64,000 nt of DNA from Siderastrea siderea (lineage: Eukaryota; Cnidaria; Anthozoa; Scleractinia; Rhizangiidae), in contig OZ034972.1 in the NCBI GenBank assembly GCA_964030785.1, positions 49,667,538 through 49,731,537 of the forward strand. Reading direction: 5' to 3'. Below are positions 22,788-34,808 of the stretch, in pieces. Below the pieces are notes generated by a model. That model saw only the letters and a list, made by a program, of their open reading frames with translations. It searched no databases and was not told where the DNA came from. A program made the translations under genes and the position numbers. How positions within the stretch are numbered: position 1 is the stretch's first letter; every line of letters starts with the position of its first letter.

Positions 22788-23173
22788 TTTATTAAAAGTT
22801 TTAAACTCAGCAAGTTATAGTAGATAAAAATAACTTACAAAATAAATACATCAACATTTGGTTGGTGTGCACATTATCTACAGAAAAGTAATCCCTTTTG
22901 TACATCATCTTTGTATATATTTTACATGTGTTTCTAACAACGAAACAACTTATCACTTTTCTTCAGACAAAAATATACAAATCATCACTCAACAAATTGA
23001 GAATAAATATATAAAATGCACGAATATATTAACTATATGAATTATATTATATTATATATTAAATAAATAGTTCTTATCTCTCTTTTATAATGTTTATTTT
23101 ATTAACCTCGATTTTTTCCTTCGCTTCCAGTGTTCCTAACTACTTGACTATACAGGAACAAAGTAAGCTTCTC
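22788..23173 (-). other. Predicted 3' UTR of B2
   Basis: AATAAA at 22,788-22,793 (minus) and ATTTA motifs. Near-identical to B1. Confidence 0.5.
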
Positions 23174-24195
23174 TTAGCGATCATAAATAAAAGCAACCGG
23201 AAGTTCAACTAAAGTCCATTTCCAAACAGTTTGTCCAGTTCTGACGTCACACCTCTGCACCAGTCCCCTGTGGTAATATAACACTGAGCGGCAGTAATGT
23301 GCACAATCAGGACAGACAGCCTTGGTCAGGAACCGAGGGACACGATCAGGGTTATCATCTTGGGCCCAGCTCCAGGGGCAATGTGAGGTACCTGGCATTT
23401 GTCTTATGACGTCACGGCCAACACGGCGGGGGATTCCCAGAGATGACTGCAAGGAGACAGAAGGTTTCTCCACAAACAAGAAATTTCGTCGGAGACGTTT
23501 GAGCGTCTTGTGAGGTTTTTGAATTACGTCTGGGCAAGAGACTTGAAGAGATGAAGAAAGAACACTAACAAATACGGCAATAGCAAACAGCTGAAATATA
23601 AGAACATTCACTGGTAAGTTATTAACAAACGACTTAACTTGTGAATACTTGTTTTAAATGTCTGTCGAGTCCAAACATACGAAATGTGAAACCTGTCTTA
23701 CAAATGCTTTTATTGACGTTTCAAGAGTAAAATCAAAAGCTTCGAAATTGAAATAAAAACATAAACACGTAAAGTGACAAAGGAAGAACAATATTGCAGA
23801 AACCGGAAACGTGACCAAGGATCATTTAAAAACCACTCGTCATTAAATAGGGTAACTATGACAATGGCAAACAAATCAAGTGTGAAATAATAGGTTAACC
23901 CTTTGTTCAGTCCCAGCATCTAATATCTTCTTATTATTGTTACAACTGGACAAGCACACCAGCAGCCCATGACATTCCCACCCATTAAACAGTCAGACAG
24001 GCACAACAAAAAACAAGAGAATATTGTGGATTAATTTAACTAAAACAAGAAACGAGAATGAAGAAATATGTCGCAGTTACTAGGAAAAATAATGAAAAAT
24101 AATGTCGGCCGCTTTAGTGGAAACACTGAAACATGTTAATTTAACGAATCCCATTAGGTTCTAACCTTTTCACAAGACAGCTTCATATTCAACAT
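23174..24195 (-). CDS. Interleukin-17-like secreted cytokine, copy B2 (two exons)
   Basis: Exon 1 is 24,166-24,195, exon 2 23,174-23,590, 148 aa. The predicted protein is the same as B1, including the DR ending. The intron and flanks are also almost identical, so this is a very recent copy or, less interestingly, an assembly duplicate. Signal peptide, RLRR site and IL-17-like core as in B1. Confidence 0.76.
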
Positions 24196-24279
24196 GTTCA
24201 CTCTTTTTGTCGTTTGAGTTCTTACAAAGTTTGAGGATGTGATGTGGAATTGACTTATCCCACCGTTGAAGCACCCGGC

Positions 24280-24361
24280 TTTTATACACTTCTTTTTTCC
24301 TCTGATGTAATTTCACTCAGTTAAAGCACAACCATTTTATGCTTGAAAAATGGTTTTCCCC
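24280..24361 (-). promoter_or_regulatory. B2 promoter: TATA and kappaB/Dorsal-like site
   Basis: TATAAAA 24,280-24,286 and GGGGAAAACC 24,352-24,361 (minus). Confidence 0.6.
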
Positions 24362-27300
24362 TTGCCCAGTCGCAATAAAGTGATTTTCCATTTGATCACA
24401 GGTTGCAAACACAATTTGCATAGGAAAAATTGTATTCAATTTTGCAGCTTTTTTAATTGAATATAAAATTTCCCTAATTTATCCAAATCTGTATGATATT
24501 CCTAGCTAACTAAAAAACAGTTTCTCGCAAACGAACGACAGGATTAGGTCCGGTTGTATTTGTTATTATCATGATAACGCTAAGGCACTTGTTCTTCAAC
24601 GAGTTCAGTACCCGGCATGTTGTCTTCCGCAGTTTTGCTACAAATAGACAGTTCGTAACAAGTTCGATAAATATTCAAGCTAGGAAAACACTGCTAATAT
24701 TGATCGCCCATCTACAACTCTTGTCAAACTGCAGACACGGAACTGATATTCTTTTCAAATGCAAATTAATAATTTGTGATACACCACTATAAACACAACT
24801 TACACAACTTTTCACTTGATCAGTTGTATGTTCGGATTGAATGGATCATGTTTGCCATCTTTTTGGTTTAGTCTTTGGTGGAACGAGTTTTTAAAAATCT
24901 GCTGCTTCTGAGAAGAGCCATTATAATATCCTTAGCTTATAGTAAAATATATTTAATAAATTTAAATTTAATTTGACTTGTGCAGTTGATAAGTAAGTCA
25001 GTAAATATTTACAACGAGTACTTAGGGAAGGGTCATTGATTCAGATCTTTACGTGAACTCAAACTACTATTTGGATATGCATCACTGGAGGAGTATTTTG
25101 TGCTAACCGGAAGTACGCAAGTCGGAAATTTCCAGTTGCACACACTGAGTGGATCGATATGCGTGCCACTGTAGCATTGTCTGTTTGTCTGATCTCCGAA
25201 TCTTTCCAGAGAGATACGGTTTCTTGTTGACCAAGCAGAAAGAATATTGCATGGAGAGTGAATTCTTGGAGACACAAACTAGGGAACGTTTGTGCAAAGC
25301 CGAGCCGCGGTGTACCTGTACACAGGCAAGCGCGTGCGCTAGTGTATGTACATGTAAACACGGCGCAAGTGCCTTTTTTTAATAAATTAATAACAATGAC
25401 ATCAGAATTTATTGATGACACATATGGTATCAACGGCGCTGAAATAACCAGAGTTATTAATAACTCAGACAACTGGTACAACGAATTTGTTTAGTTTTCC
25501 TGTTTAGTTTAGATTTGTTTAGTTTTGTTTAGTTTGACGTCAATTTGTCCAAAAACTGTGCTTTGATTACGTCAATAGTGATACATTTTTAAGTATTCCT
25601 AAGGTTACCCACCTGAGACTCAAATAACTGGTACTGAATCGATTTTTCTTTTTTCCTTTTTTCTTTGAGAAAACAACAAAGAAACCGAGTAAACAGTACA
25701 TAGATAAAGTTACTGCAATAGAAAAAATATTCACATATAGTTTTGTGTCCAGTATAGTTTTCTTGACTGAAACATAGCTGGATACAGGAAAACTGAAACT
25801 GCAAGTGGAAACGATCAACGTACTTGAAATTAATTGCATTTACGTTTGCTGAGGAGCAAAAACGATTACGGTGCGAAACTTTTCTGGTTCAGCCAGTTTA
25901 ACTAATTTAAAGTAGTTTTTTGCAAATCTGCTTTATCTTCCGGAACTGTCTCTTGGCTATCAAAAGAGGAAAATGGCTAAACGTTTTAACACGTTAACTG
26001 GAGGGAATGCACCGTAGGTAGCATTTACTTTTTAAAGACAACAAAATACAAAGCAAACTAAAATTAGCCTGTGTCAGGCTCTAGTGTAGTGGGATGGTGC
26101 AAATTGGAAAGCGAACCCTCCCTCTTCATGGCAGTTCCCATGGATTTTAGTTCGTATTTTGAGGGCCTCAGTTTTCTCTTGTAACTGTTGTAATAATTAG
26201 GGTTGGCTAAGAGGTCAATGGTTACCCTACCTTTCTTGCAACCCTTCTCCCCTCCCCTCCCCCCTCCGATCATCCCTCCCTCATGTCACCCCTCCCCCTT
26301 CTGTTTTCGTTGGGGTGCTTAAGCCTGCGCGTGCCAGCCGATCAAGGAATCCCAACGTTTCACAACTATTGCATAATATATAGATATAGACCGTGCAATG
26401 AAGTCACACGTTCAGGATATAGCTTTTTTGGAGCTGTTCGCTTTGATATCATAGCAACGATTTCGCCGTTCACTGAGCAGCTGTTAACATAGCAAGCACT
26501 TGCAATGAGTTCCTACAGACGTATTCACTTACGTTAGCAAACAGCAACATTTTTCGTAGTTGAAAATAAACACTGATATCGATAACTCGGAGAACTGATA
26601 ACGTTTCTGCGGTCGACTTTTTCTTCCGCAGGCGCATTTCTGACGTCAATTCGTGAAAATTGCGAAAATTAATAAGGCTAAATCTAGCAGCGGTTCAAAT
26701 ACATGTTTGCGTCTAGTTTCACCCTCAACTGAAACACGGACTTGAAAGAGACAGGAATCTAATTATAACAATCCTTGAAATTGATCGCAATGAAAAGTTT
26801 TCAAACTGGGAAGCAAAAAAGGTTCTAGTGCACGAGCTTCAGGTTTTCAGATCAGTTTAACTAATCGTCTTTATAATCGGAACTCTCACAGCTGTCCAAA
26901 GAGGAAAATGGCAAAAATTTCTAAATGAAAGGAGGAAAATTAGCACTTTTAGACATTCAAAGGAGTTCTGTATTCTGATCTCTTTGACATTGCTCTAGAT
27001 GACTAATTTATGATTTACATTACATTACTGGCGAAAAAATACACAACACGAGGATTTTCTATAGCTGTAATTGGCAAAACTCTTTTTCCTCGGCAATACA
27101 CGAAACTCTCTAAATAATAATGCTACTGAGTGTGGTTTGGGGAGAAGCCATGCATTTCTCTTCTATCAATCCTATATTAACTTTCACTGCAAAAGACAAA
27201 CAAGCAAACAAACAAAAACAGCAACCTGACTGCAAAAACAAAACGAGTACAAAACTGTTTAAGTCCCTCATCAGATCATTAGAGAACGTTCAGTCACACC

Positions 27301-28176
27301 AATGCCAGACCTCTGGCCGACAGAACTCCTTAGTGAGTAGACACTCCCTCGCTCGCTCGCTCACGCACTAATTCAGACGAGTGTAACCATAACAAAGATT
27401 AGTGTTGCATGGATTGGGGCACAAACAGATATGAAAATAGAAGGGCATCAATTTCAGTAAACAGACATTTTTAGTGCTATCATTCGGCTACTCGGCAAAG
27501 TTGATACCTTATATAAGACAATCTCGCTCATGTCCAATGGCCATAGTGTAATGAATTCTGTGTCAGGGAAAGGCGAAAACCAGGAACATCCTGGATTACC
27601 ACTCGTTGACTGTTGAGCTATTTACAAGTTGCACAAGCTATATGCTAGAGGTTTAGCGCCAAGATGAGTTAAAGCAAAGCTGGCCTCAAAGTCTTGTTGA
27701 AGGAAGGAATTCCTTATTCGCCTTATTCAATTTCTTCAGTACTCAAATCTGATGTTCCAAGTACACCTAAGGCTACACCCTAACCTTGCTACTGTACAGA
27801 CTACGATAACCGCAAGCTTGGATGCACTAACTTCTTTCCTGTGCTGTCATGTTTGCGACTCTTGGTCGGAAAGGTCTAAATGGCACTTTCACAAGATAAC
27901 GGATGAGGAACCTTTAATTGACTTAATTATAAAGACCAATCAAGACTAAGAGAAGTTCAGTAGTGTTTGTCTTCGTGTTGCCCTTGAATTTAGTCTTCAA
28001 GGAGGTCTTTGCCAACGTTCTCAGGAAATCGCAAAGCTTAGCGCCAGTCCTACCTTTCTTAGGTCAGGATCCCAAAGGGAGGGAGGGGTAGGAATAGGGA
28101 GGGGGGGGGGGGTCATTGGAGCCCTGGAACAACAAAAGTTTTGTCGTGGAACCCGGAGCCCGGAGCCTTTCATGAC
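24362..28176. other. Array spacer between B2 and A3
   Basis: Near-identical to 13,225-17,040. The only clear small differences seen are a local change near 24,860 and single bases. No gene supported. Confidence 0.55.
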
Positions 28177-28618
28177 TTGGAGCCTGTCACTGTCACTGTT
28201 ACTGTTACCGTAGCTGTAATTGTTACAGCTCTCTCATTCACTCACTCTTACAGCCTTCCTTCCGGCACTGGACGAAAAAATGGATTTGGTACAAATTTCC
28301 TATCCTCATACATCAATTCGTTCGTACAGCCATTTACTCACTCGTTCACTCGTTTTACTCACTCGTTCACTTATTCCTTGATTCATCAATTCGCTTGTTC
28401 ATTCGTTCGTTCGGATATTCGCTTATTTCTTCATCAGTTCATTCAACAATTGCTTGATTAATTGATTGATTGAATAATTAATCGTTTGACTGAACGACTG
28501 ACTGACTGACCGAGTGACTGACGTGACTGACTGACTGACTGACTGACTGACTGACTGACTGACTGACTGACTGACTGACTGGCTGGCTGGCTGGCTGACT
28601 GACTGACTGACTGACTGG
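28177..28618. repeat. Simple-repeat block with GACT array, 3' of A3
   Basis: As 3' of A2, but the GACT array (28,488-28,616) is shorter by a few units. Confidence 0.85.
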
Positions 28619-28706
28619 TTGATTGTTTGATTTCATTGATTCATTCTGTAGCAGCTCATGTATTCAAGAGACACTAAAAAACCTTTTACAACACTGTCTC
28701 GTATCT

Positions 28707-29103
28707 TTTATTCTCAAAGTTTCAATCTCTGTAATTTCATGTAGATAAAAAATAAATACAAAATAAATACATTTACGCTGTCTACAGAATAGAAATTCCT
28801 TTTGTGGATCATACATCTGTGTATATATTTTACATGTGTTTCTAAGAAAGGAAACAACTTATCACTTTTCTTCAGAGAAAAATATACAAATCATCACTCA
28901 ACAAACTGAGAATAAATATATAAAATATACGAACACATTAACAATCCAAATTATTTTCACTTATTAAATAAATAGTTCTTATCTCTCTTTAATAATATAT
29001 ACTTTAACAACCTCGATTTTTCCTTGGTTTCCGGTGTTTTTAGCTACTTGAAGGTGCAACAATAACTAGATATCAAAATATACACCAACACAGAAAGCTC
29101 CTC
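28707..29103 (-). other. Former 3' UTR of A3
   Basis: AATAAA at 28,707-28,712 (minus) and ATTTA motifs, as in A2. Confidence 0.45.
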
Positions 29104-30113
29104 TCAGGAATCATAAATAAAGGCAACTGGAAGTTCAGCTAAAGTCCCTTTCCAAACAGTTTGTCCAGTTCTGACGTCACACCTCTGTACCAGTCCTCTA
29201 TGGTAATATAACACTGAGCGGCAGTAATGCGCACAATCAGGACAGACAGCTTTGGTCAGGAACCGAGGGACACGATCACTGGGTTATCATCTTGGGCCCA
29301 GCTCCAGGGGCAATATGAGGTGCTTGGCATTTGGCTTATAACGTCACGGCCAACACGGCGGGGAACTCCCAGAGATGACTGCAAGGAGACAGAAGGTTTC
29401 TCCACAAACAAGAAATTTCGGCGGAGACGTTTGAGCGTCTTGTGAGGTTTTTGGTGAACGCCCGGGGCCGGGCAAGAGATTTGAAGAGACGTAGAAATGA
29501 TGCTAACAAACACGGCAGCAACAAACAGCTAAAAGCAAGAAAACATCGATTTGTAAGTTACCAATAAACGACTTAACCTGTTAGTACTTGTCTTAGATTA
29601 GTCTGTCGAGTTTAAATTGACGAAATGTAAAACTGTCTTAAAAATGCTTTTCATGACGATTCAATTAAAGGTAAATCAAAAGCTGTGAAATTAAACTGAA
29701 ATCGATAAGCAAGAGAAAAGAGCACTCTTGTGCAAAACCGGAACCGGAACCAAGGTTCTGCCAATCAACCAATACCACTCGTCATTTAAAAAGCCGGTAC
29801 CCATCACTAAGGAAAACACATCAAGTGTGAAATGATAGCTTAACTCTTCATTAAGCCCCAACTTCTAATATCTTCTTATTTTTGTTACGACTGGTCATGC
29901 ACACTAGCAGCCCATAATATTCCCACCCATCAAACAGTCAGACAGATACAACAACAAACATGAGAATATTAAATTTATCTTAAACAAGAAAATTAACATG
30001 GAAACCTATGTAGCAGAGAGGAGGGCAAATGAAAAAATTAACCCAGCCGTTTGTTAATGGAACCAATGGCATAACGTTCTCACCTTTTCACAAGACAGAT
30101 TCATATTCAACAT
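29104..30113 (-). pseudogene. IL-17-like copy A3, frameshifted
   Basis: Exon 1 is 30,084-30,113 and exon 2 29,104-29,528. It carries the same 2-nt insertion as A2 (near 29,279), giving a stop at 29,256 and a ~100 aa product without the C-terminal half of the IL-17-like domain. It lacks the second A2 insertion and also has a Gly-to-Ser change before the CPW core. The shared lesion means A2 and A3 descend from one broken ancestor. Confidence 0.8.
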
Positions 30114-30198
30114 GTCCTCTCTTCTCGTTGTTGGAGTTCTTACAAAGTTCTGAGGATGTGAAGTGGAATTGACTTGTTCCACCATTGAGGCAACCTAC

Positions 30199-30284
30199 TT
30201 TTATACACTGCTTTTTTTCCACTGATGTAATTTCACTCAGATAAAGAGCAATCTTTAGTTTACTCCTGAAAATGGTTTTTCCCC
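30199..30284 (-). promoter_or_regulatory. A3 promoter: TATA and kappaB/Dorsal-like site
   Basis: TATAAAA 30,199-30,205 and GGGGAAAAACC 30,274-30,284 (minus). Confidence 0.55.
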
Positions 30285-31722
30285 ATTTCACGAAAACGTT
30301 ACTTTGCCCAAGAAAGTGATTTTCCATTTCACCACAGGTTGTAAACGCACTTTGCATAGGGAAAAAATTGTGTTCCATTTTACAGCTCTTTTATATGAAT
30401 ATAAAATTTCCACACTTTATCCAAATTTTTTTGTTCATCGTAGCTAAATGGCTTTTTTTTTTAAAAATAATAATCTGAAAAACGGTTACGCATAAACAAA
30501 CGACAGATGTCAGGGTGTATAGTTTTTTTGTATGATTTAACGAGTTACTCGACATCTTGCTTCAGTCGGCAATTTTGCTACAAATAGAAAGTTCGTAACG
30601 TTTGGATAAATATTCACGCTGTTTATAGTCACTGTTTATATTCATACGCAAACAACACCGTTTTCAAACCGCAGACACGGAACTGATGAGTATTCTATTC
30701 AAATGCAAATTACAGTTATTGTATTAATTTCTGATACACCACTACTTTGGATCAACTAGATCATTTTAGCCTTTTGTTGGTTCAGTTTTCGGTGGAGCGA
30801 GTTTTTAAAAAGACTGCTGCTCCATTTTAGCATGTTTCACTCACTTTGCAATAATTTAGCAACTTTGTTGGTTCAGTCTCCGGTCGAACGAGTTTTTAAA
30901 AGACTGCCCTTCCGAGAGGAACCAGAATAAGATCCTTTAGTTTTATTGTAAAATACGTTATGGCACATTTTATGGATCATTGATCCGAAAACTGCGCAGA
31001 AGTTTTAATAAGATGATGTTTAAATGTAAGGAAGATCCTCGCAGTTATTAACGCAACTTATGCAGTTGCGAAAAGAAAGCCTGAAAGAAAGCCTTTCTCT
31101 TCGCAACTGCATAAGTTGCGTTAATAACTGCGAGGATCTTCCTTACATTTATTTCTTCATTCCGCAGTTCAAATAGATGAATTTCTTATATTCATAATTT
31201 CAAGATGATGTTTGCTATGAGATAATGTTTAACCTCAGAAAAAAAAAAATTAATTTGTGCAGTTGTTAAGTAAGTAAATGTTTACAATGAGTACTTAGGG
31301 AAGGGTGATTTATTCAGATCTTTACGCGAATTCAAAACTACTGTTTGGATATGCATCGGAGATGGAGAATTTCATGCTAACCGGAACTACGCAAGTCGGA
31401 AAATTCCAATTGCATATAGTGAATCGATGTGCGTGCCGCCGTATCTAACATTGCCCGTTTGACTGATCCCCCATCTTCCCAAAGAGATACGGTTTCTTAT
31501 TAACCAATGAGAAAAAAAAAAACCGTATTCAAGGAAGTCACGAACCAGGGAACGTTTGTGTAATAACCTGCACGCAGGCAAGAGCATGCGAAAGTGTATG
31601 TTCTTGTAAAGACGGCGCAAGTAGATTTTTGAAAATAAATAACAATAACATCAGAATGTTCAAATTATTGATATTTACAATAACAATAGAGGTCGATTTG
31701 TCCAAAAATATACCTTGATTAA
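30285..31722. other. Array spacer upstream of A3
   Basis: Near-identical to 19,159-20,595, including the hairpin insertion. No gene. Confidence 0.55.
31022..31201. mobile_element. 180-bp hairpin element, second copy
   Basis: Same site and same AAGATGATGTTT flanks (31,010-31,021 and 31,202-31,213) as in unit 2, so inherited by duplication. Confidence 0.8.
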
Positions 31723-31943
31723 GGTGTTTCGATAAGTTTATTGGGACCAATTTTACTGTTCTCGAGGATTTTTGTTTATCTTTGTCATGGAAATATCGAT
31801 TTTCACAAAATGTAAATCATGCTAAAGTTCAATCCAAAACTAACAAGTAGTGCAAGTTTCACGTTGATCCGACGAGATGACGATTGTCTAAGAGCCGATT
31901 CAAAAAGTGAGGTATGGTCCCAAAAAAACTGTATCGCAACACC
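31723..31943. mobile_element. TTAA-flanked fold-back element, internally deleted (copy 3)
   Basis: Same outer ends and TTAA flanks as copies 1 and 2, but about 540 bp of the left arm and centre are missing. The left end jumps from GGGACCA into right-arm sequence (ATTTTACTG). Confidence 0.8.
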
Positions 31944-33095
31944 TTAAATCGAAAACTACTTTTTGGATATGCATCGCAGAATTCGAATGTTGTGCTAGCC
32001 GGAAGTACACAAGTTGAAAATTTGAAATCGCGTATTACCAATGTAATACGTGCCACTCTATGTTACGGTGCCAGTTTAAACTACCACTGACCGTTATCTA
32101 TTTTAATAACCCTAGAACGCTACGTGACGGTACGTTAACTATCAGCCGAGACGGTACGTGCAGGGTACGGTAGACGTCTGAGAGGGTATGGGAGGTTTCT
32201 TAAAAAAATTGACTTTATAACGGTGACACAATTACTGGTGACCCGGTAGTTTACATTGTGACCCACAAATAAGGACAGAAACAAATATTTGAAATAAACA
32301 TAACCAGTAAGAATCCCAACTCGCCGGATGCAAACCCGTTGGCTATTTACAAGCACGACCGAGGAGTTGAACTCGGGGCTACCGAGAACAACTCCAGCTG
32401 GTGTTCAGAGCGCGATTTGAACTCGGGGCGACCGAGTTGAAATCCAGCGCCGTAAACCACTCGGTTCTGCTGCCTTCGAAGGTCGTGTGTCGGCACACAG
32501 GCGACGGCATGCGCAAGTGTACACGCATGTAAACCATTCTCCAGCCTTAGCTCCTTCTTCGTTTTTAACGCTGCGCGAAGGCTCTGGAGTCGACGCTTTA
32601 GCTCGTCATGCGTTTAACTCGTGACTCACCCTGACGGAGACTGCGGTTTCAGAGAACTGATAACGTTGTTTGTTTTAATTTCTCTTCCTCAGGTGTATTC
32701 TTTTTCGTCAATTAGTGAAAACACTGAAAATTGCAAAAATTAATTGATGAGACTGAAAATACAATGTAGCAGCGGTCAAAGAACTACATTCAAATCAATT
32801 TTCTCTGTTTTCTAGCCAAAATAAAATAATATAAAAATATCTTTTATTTACAAAGTGTATAAAAATGTTACGTGGAGTCGTAAGTGTTTTAATCATATAT
32901 TTTAAATATAGCTTCTACATATTGGATACAAACATCTAATGAAAACAATCAATGTCCTTGAAAGTGATTGCACTGAAACGTTTGCACCAGGAAGCAGAAA
33001 CGGTTCTTATACGAAGGAATTTATCAGGTTGCTCAGTTTAAATACCTGAACGTATTTTCTACACTGAATCCGCTTTTTATTTGTTTATTAATCGG
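31944..33095. other. Array spacer upstream of B3 3' flank
   Basis: Like 10,216-11,519 but lacks about 150 bp near 32,646 (the stretch holding TTATGAATAAAAATAGC in other units). The SINE head is at 32,399-32,473. No gene. Confidence 0.55.
32399..32473 (-). mobile_element. Decayed tRNA-derived SINE head, copy 3
   Basis: Homologous to 57,961-58,036, with box A and box B changes as in copies 1 and 2. Confidence 0.5.
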
Positions 33096-33108
33096 ATTGA
33101 TTGATTGG

Positions 33109-33161
<53 letters not shown>
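33096..33161. repeat. GATT tetranucleotide array 3' of B3
   Basis: Two units longer than in B1 and B2. Confidence 0.9.
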
Positions 33162-33233
33162 GCTCATGTTTTCAAGAAACACTAATTAAAGGAGCCTTTT
33201 ACAACATTGTTATAACACTAAGTTTTCATACCT

Positions 33234-33619
33234 TTTATTAAAAGTTTTAAACTCAGCAAGTTATAGTAGATAAAAATAACTTACAAAATAAATGAATCAA
33301 CATTTGGTTGGTGTGCACATTATCTACAGAAAAGTAATCCCTTTTGTGCATCATCTTTGTATATATTTTACATGTGTTTCTAACAACGAAACAACTTATC
33401 ACTTTTCTTCAGACAAAAATATACAAATCATCACTCAACAAATTGAGAATAAATATATAAAATGCACGAATATATTAACTATATGAATTATATTATATTA
33501 TATATTAAATAAATAGTTCTTATCTCTCTTTTATAATGTTTATTTTATTAACCTCGATTTTTTCCTTCGCTTCCAGTGTTCCTAACTACTTGACTATACA
33601 GGAACAAAGTAAGCTTCTC
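33234..33619 (-). other. Predicted 3' UTR of B3
   Basis: AATAAA at 33,234-33,239 (minus), with ATTTA motifs. Confidence 0.5.
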
Positions 33620-34641
33620 TTAGGGATCATAAATAAAAGCAACTGGAAGTTCAACTAAAGTCCATTTCCAAACGGTTTGTCCAGTTCTGACGTCACACCT
33701 CTGCACCAGTCCCCTGTGGTAATATAACACTGAGCGGCAGTAATGTGCACAATCAGGACAGACAGCCTTGGTCAGGAACCGAGGGACACGATCAGGGTTA
33801 TCATCTTGGGCCCAGCTCCAGGGGCAATGTGAGGTACCTGGCATTTGTCTTATGACGTCACGGCCAACACGGCGGGGGATTCCCAGAGATGACTGCAAGG
33901 AGACAGAAGGTTTCTCCACAAACAAGAAATTTCGTCGGAGACGTTTGAGCGTCTTGTGAGGTTTTTGAATTACGTCTGGGCAAGAGACTTGAAGAGATGA
34001 AGAAAGAACACTAACAAATACGGCAATAGCAAACAGCTGAAATATAAGAACATTCACTGGTAAGTTATTAACAAACGACTTAACTTGTGAATACTTGTTT
34101 TAAATGTCTGTCGAGTCCAAACATACGAAATGTGAAACCTGTCTTACAAATGCTTTTATTGACGTTTCAAGAGTAAAATCAAAAGCTTCGAAATTGAAAC
34201 AAAAACATAAACACGTAAAGTGACAAAGGAAGAACAATATTGCAGAAACCGGAAACGTGACCAAGGATCATTTAAAAACCACTCGTCATTAAATAGGGTA
34301 ACTATGACAATGGCAAACAAATCAAGTGTGAAATAATAGGTTAACCCTTTGTTCAATCCCAGCATCTAATATCTTCTTATTATTGTTACAACTGGACAAG
34401 CACACCAGCAGCCCATAACATTCCCACCCATTAAACAGTCAGACAGGCATAACAACAAACAAGAGAATATTGTGGACTAAATTTAACTAAAACAAGAAAC
34501 GAGAATGAAGAAATATGTCGCAGTTACTAGGAAAAATAATGAAAAATAATGTCGGCCGCTCTAGTGGAAACATTGAAGCATGTTACTTAACAAATCCCAT
34601 TAGGTTCTAACCTTTTCACAAGACAGCTTCATATTCAACAT
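33620..34641 (-). CDS. Interleukin-17-like secreted cytokine, copy B3 (two exons)
   Basis: Exon 1 is 34,612-34,641 (MLNMKLSCEK), exon 2 33,620-34,036, 148 aa. It differs from B1 and B2 by ending in DP, the form shared with the A genes and B4, so DR is the derived state. Signal peptide, RLRR site and IL-17-like core are intact. Its upstream kappaB-like site is altered (see promoter), so expression may differ from its sisters. Confidence 0.77.
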
Positions 34642-34726
34642 GTTCCACTCTTCTTGTCGTTTGAGTTCTTACAAAGTTTGAGGATGTGATGTGGAATTGA
34701 CTTATCCCACCATTGAAGCACCCGGC

Positions 34727-34808
34727 TTTTATACACTTCTTTTTTCCTCTGATGTAATTTCACTCAGTTAAAGCACAACCATTTTATCCTTGAAAGATGA
34801 GTTTCCCC
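34727..34808 (-). promoter_or_regulatory. B3 promoter: TATA intact, kappaB-like site altered
   Basis: TATAAAA at 34,727-34,733. The site matching GGGGAAAACC in the other B genes reads GGGGAAACTC here (34,799-34,808), which breaks the GGG(W)4CC pattern. Confidence 0.5.
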
